Source: Christensenella sp. UBA4651
Lineage (GTDB): Bacteria; Bacillota; Clostridia; Christensenellales; UBA1242
Reading direction: 5' to 3'
Assembly: GCA_002405615.1 (NCBI GenBank)
Contig: DHMD01000072.1
Location: 1-42,899, forward strand
DNA: 42,899 nucleotides
Shown: positions 41,176 through 42,899 of the stretch, piece after piece
Layout of the letters: each line of letters starts with the position of its first letter
Position numbering within the stretch: position 1 is the stretch's first letter
Made by a program: the position numbers and the translations under genes
The notes under the pieces: model-generated
Told to the model about the DNA's origin: nothing
The model's database searches: none
Seen by the model: the letters and a program-made list of their open reading frames with translations, nothing else

Positions 41176-42899
41176 TTAACTATTGTCTACATCGTCATTG
41201 ATGTTGGACTTGTCAATTTTCTCGAAGCGAGCGGTGATGAGTTTATCCTTTACATCAGAATAAGCGAATGCGCAAGTATCCTCGATGTATTTTGTAGAAA
41301 TCACGCCGTCAATCGCCCAACCAACGAACTTGTAGCCTGCACTTGGAGTAACTGTAACGACAACATAGGTTACATCGTCCTTTACGATTGTACTCATCGC
41401 AACATCGCCGCAAGCGGTAATGCTCGCATCATCGGTGCAGATAGAGTCCACAGCCACGCCGTTGATTTTTACACCAGACTCGATAAACACTGCGGTGTAA
41501 GTACAGTCGTTGGTAACTGTTACTGTGATTTGGTTTGTGTTATTGTTGGCAAAAACCTTGCCGTCCTTTAGCCAGTATGCTAGTTGATAGCCTTTTTTGG
41601 CATATGCTTTGAGAGTGGCTGAACCGTTGAGAGCGTAACTACCGCCGCCCGAAAGCACACCGACTGCACCCGAGATATTTGCGTTTACAGTAATAGAACA
41701 AGATGATGAATCTATGATTGAACTAGCGAACAGTTCGGTATTCACTACAATCTCGCCTAATTCCGCCACACTACTTGCAGTAACGGTACTGCTAGCGAAC
41801 ACTGCGGTAATGACTTTGTTACGAACCTCAGAGAGCGGAATTAGAGCGTCCGCAGTGGTATATGTGGTAGACAAAGTGTCCCCAATTTTCCACCCAGTGA
41901 ACTTGTAGCCGCTGCTTGGGCTAGCACTCACTGCTACATATTGTGTGCCGTTCTTGACTACATTCTTGGACGAAACCATACCATAAACCGTACCCGAACC
42001 ACACTCCATACGGATAGCGGAATTGTTAATTTTGACTCCCGCTTCGGCGAAAACCGCCGTATATGTGCTGTCCGAGGTTGCCGAAATTGTTACTACATTG
42101 GTGTCGTTACCCGAGAATGTTGCCCCGTCCTTGAGCCAGTGCAAAAATTCATAGCCTTTCATCGCATAAGCGGTTAGAGTTACAGACTTGTTTGCGTCAT
42201 AAGTGCCGCCACCAGTCAGCACGCCCGCTGCGCCATTGATGTTTGACTTCACTTGGATAACATAGACTTTTTGCCATACTGCGTAAAGCGTGATTGAGCC
42301 TGATGTTGCCAAGTTTTTGACACTCGCTTTGTCGGTGTATGTCGCAGAAGTTGCGGTATTTGAGGTACTCCACCCCAAGAAACGATATCCCGAACGAGTA
42401 AAGCCGTTCGCCGTAAGGTTTTTAGAGGCATCGTATGTGTGCGAACTGCTGGCAGTCGTTCCCGCACCGCCGTTTGCATTGTAGTTTATGGTATAAGTGT
42501 TGGCAGTCCATTTAGCATACAGCGTTACGGTCGCCCCTTGCGTGCTGCTGAGGTTAGACACGCTCTGACCATTTGAGTAAACCACTGCCCCACTAGCGCT
42601 CGTTGCCCAACCAGCAAAATCGTACCCAGTGCGAGTAAATGCATTTGCCGTCAACGCCTTGCTTGAGCCGTAAGTGTGCGAACTATTGCTCATCGTACCG
42701 CTACCGCCATTAGCGTTATATTTTACGCTATAAGTGTTTGCTGTCCACTTTGCGTATAGAGTTGTTGCACCTGTCAAGTCGCAAGCCTTTGCACTCGCTC
42801 CGCTGGCGGTATAGTATTGAGTACCGCCGCCATTAGTTCCAGAGTAATATCCGCCGAAAGTGTAGCCAGTTTTTGTAGGAACTGTGATACTTGGCATTG
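41176..42899 (-). CDS. Repeat-built surface protein, N-terminus beyond the window
   Basis: Partial: the frame is open to the right edge, so the start lies outside. The visible 574 or so residues begin with three Listeria-Bacteroides (Flg_new-type) repeats of about 70 residues each, with KWTANTYSVKYNANGGSG and GYDFAGWATS as hallmark strings. Then come two modules of about 170-180 residues, each with a divergent InlB B-repeat (GGGTYDANKSVTLTAYA and GGGSYALNGSATLKAYA; GYEFLHWLKDG and GYQLAYWLKDG), a VKIN segment and a second beta unit ending in ITAVF or ITARF. It ends FEKIDKSNINDDVDNS with no LPXTG, S-layer or membrane anchor visible, so any anchor would be N-terminal. Such proteins act in adhesion in gut bacteria, which is inference here. 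The gene is visibly richer in GC than its neighbours. Confidence 0.85.
   Translation of the reverse strand, partial: MPSITVPTKTGYTFGGYYSGTNGGGTQYYTASGASAKACDLTGATTLYAKWTANTYSVKYNANGGSGTMSNSSHTYGSSKALTANAFTRTGYDFAGWATSASGAVVYSNGQSVSNLSSTQGATVTLYAKWTANTYTINYNANGGAGTTASSSHTYDASKNLTANGFTRSGYRFLGWSTSNTATSATYTDKASVKNLATSGSITLYAVWQKVYVIQVKSNINGAAGVLTGGGTYDANKSVTLTAYAMKGYEFLHWLKDGATFSGNDTNVVTISATSDSTYTAVFAEAGVKINNSAIRMECGSGTVYGMVSSKNVVKNGTQYVAVSASPSSGYKFTGWKIGDTLSTTYTTADALIPLSEVRNKVITAVFASSTVTASSVAELGEIVVNTELFASSIIDSSSCSITVNANISGAVGVLSGGGSYALNGSATLKAYAKKGYQLAYWLKDGKVFANNNTNQITVTVTNDCTYTAVFIESGVKINGVAVDSICTDDASITACGDVAMSTIVKDDVTYVVVTVTPSAGYKFVGWAIDGVISTKYIEDTCAFAYSDVKDKLITARFEKIDKSNINDDVDNS
41644..42227 (-). 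repeat. Two tandem InlB-like modules inside the surface protein
   Basis: Protein-level copies: NINGAAGVLTGGGTYD...KGYEFLHWLKDG...STYTAVFAEAGVKINN and NISGAVGVLSGGGSYA...KGYQLAYWLKDG...CTYTAVFIESGVKING. Each is followed by a YVAVSASPSSGYKFTGWKI or YVVVTVTPSAGYKFVGWAI strand. Bounds given are approximate and cover the first module through the start of the second. Confidence 0.7.

Noticed and set aside
41176..42899. CRISPR array, because of repeated strings
   Set aside because: The repeats are coding, imperfect, spaced by whole protein modules and in one frame.

Overview
The window reads as a chromosomal stretch of a low-GC Bacillota, most like a spore-forming or formerly spore-forming member of the Clostridia. 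The evidence is AT-rich intergenic DNA, strong GGAGG-type ribosome binding sites, TTGACA-17-TATAAT promoters, RNase Y, a SpoVAC protein, a YlxY-type deacetylase next to an M16 peptidase, and gene orders shared with Bacillus and Clostridium (ftsK-pgsA-cinA position-recA-rny; ruvCAB-yajC-secDF-recJ-hemZ-like). I cannot name the genus. All calls come from reading the sequence and recalling families; no search was run.

Layout. 1-2253 (minus): a class A penicillin-binding protein. 2306-9051 (plus): a tight operon miaB-mutS-mutL-miaA (tRNA modification and mismatch repair) ending in a shared terminator. 9054-10923 (minus): lexA and a XerC-like tyrosine recombinase, each with its own promoter. 10924-11492: a gene-free AT-rich gap with several inverted repeats, one a perfect 16-bp pair around a 6-nt spacer. 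11493-14344: a YgjP-like metallopeptidase, a membrane-anchored PadR-type regulator and RNase HI. 14385-14560: tRNA-Trp with promoter and terminator. 14474-24871 (minus): M19 dipeptidase, rny, recA, a degenerate CinA-like protein, pgsA, ftsK, M16 peptidase and ylxY. 24926-25706 (plus): a guanylate-kinase-like gene on its own. 25708-30747 (minus): rlmN, rpsO, a HemZ-like radical SAM protein and recJ. 30804-36514: secDF, a small four-helix membrane protein on the other strand, yajC, ruvB, ruvA and ruvC. 36575-38512 (plus): an ABC transporter operon ending in its GntR/YtrA-type regulator. 38521-38967 (minus): solitary spoVAC. 39094-40839 (plus): a secreted Asn/Thr-rich protein. 40926-41160: a GC-rich, multi-hairpin element without a convincing gene. 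41176-42899 (minus): the C-terminal part of a repeat-built surface protein running off the right edge.

How it fits together. Most of the window is housekeeping: DNA repair and recombination (mutS, mutL, lexA, recA, recJ, ruvABC, rnhA), protein export (secD, secF, yajC), tRNA and rRNA modification (miaA, miaB, rlmN), RNA decay (rny) and envelope synthesis (PBP, pgsA). The accessory part is the right end (about 39.0-42.9 kb), where a low-complexity secreted protein, a folded 56% GC element and a repeat surface protein lie together and composition changes sharply.

Best second looks: the 235-nt folded element closed by a 13-bp stem at 40926-41160; a MiaA that lacks the whole inserted tRNA-binding subdomain; a CinA-like protein at the syntenic cinA locus with its amidase motif lost; the perfect inverted repeat near the tyrosine recombinase; a PadR regulator fused to a long disordered linker and four membrane helices; and a dipeptidase whose tail reads through the terminator and 3' end of tRNA-Trp.
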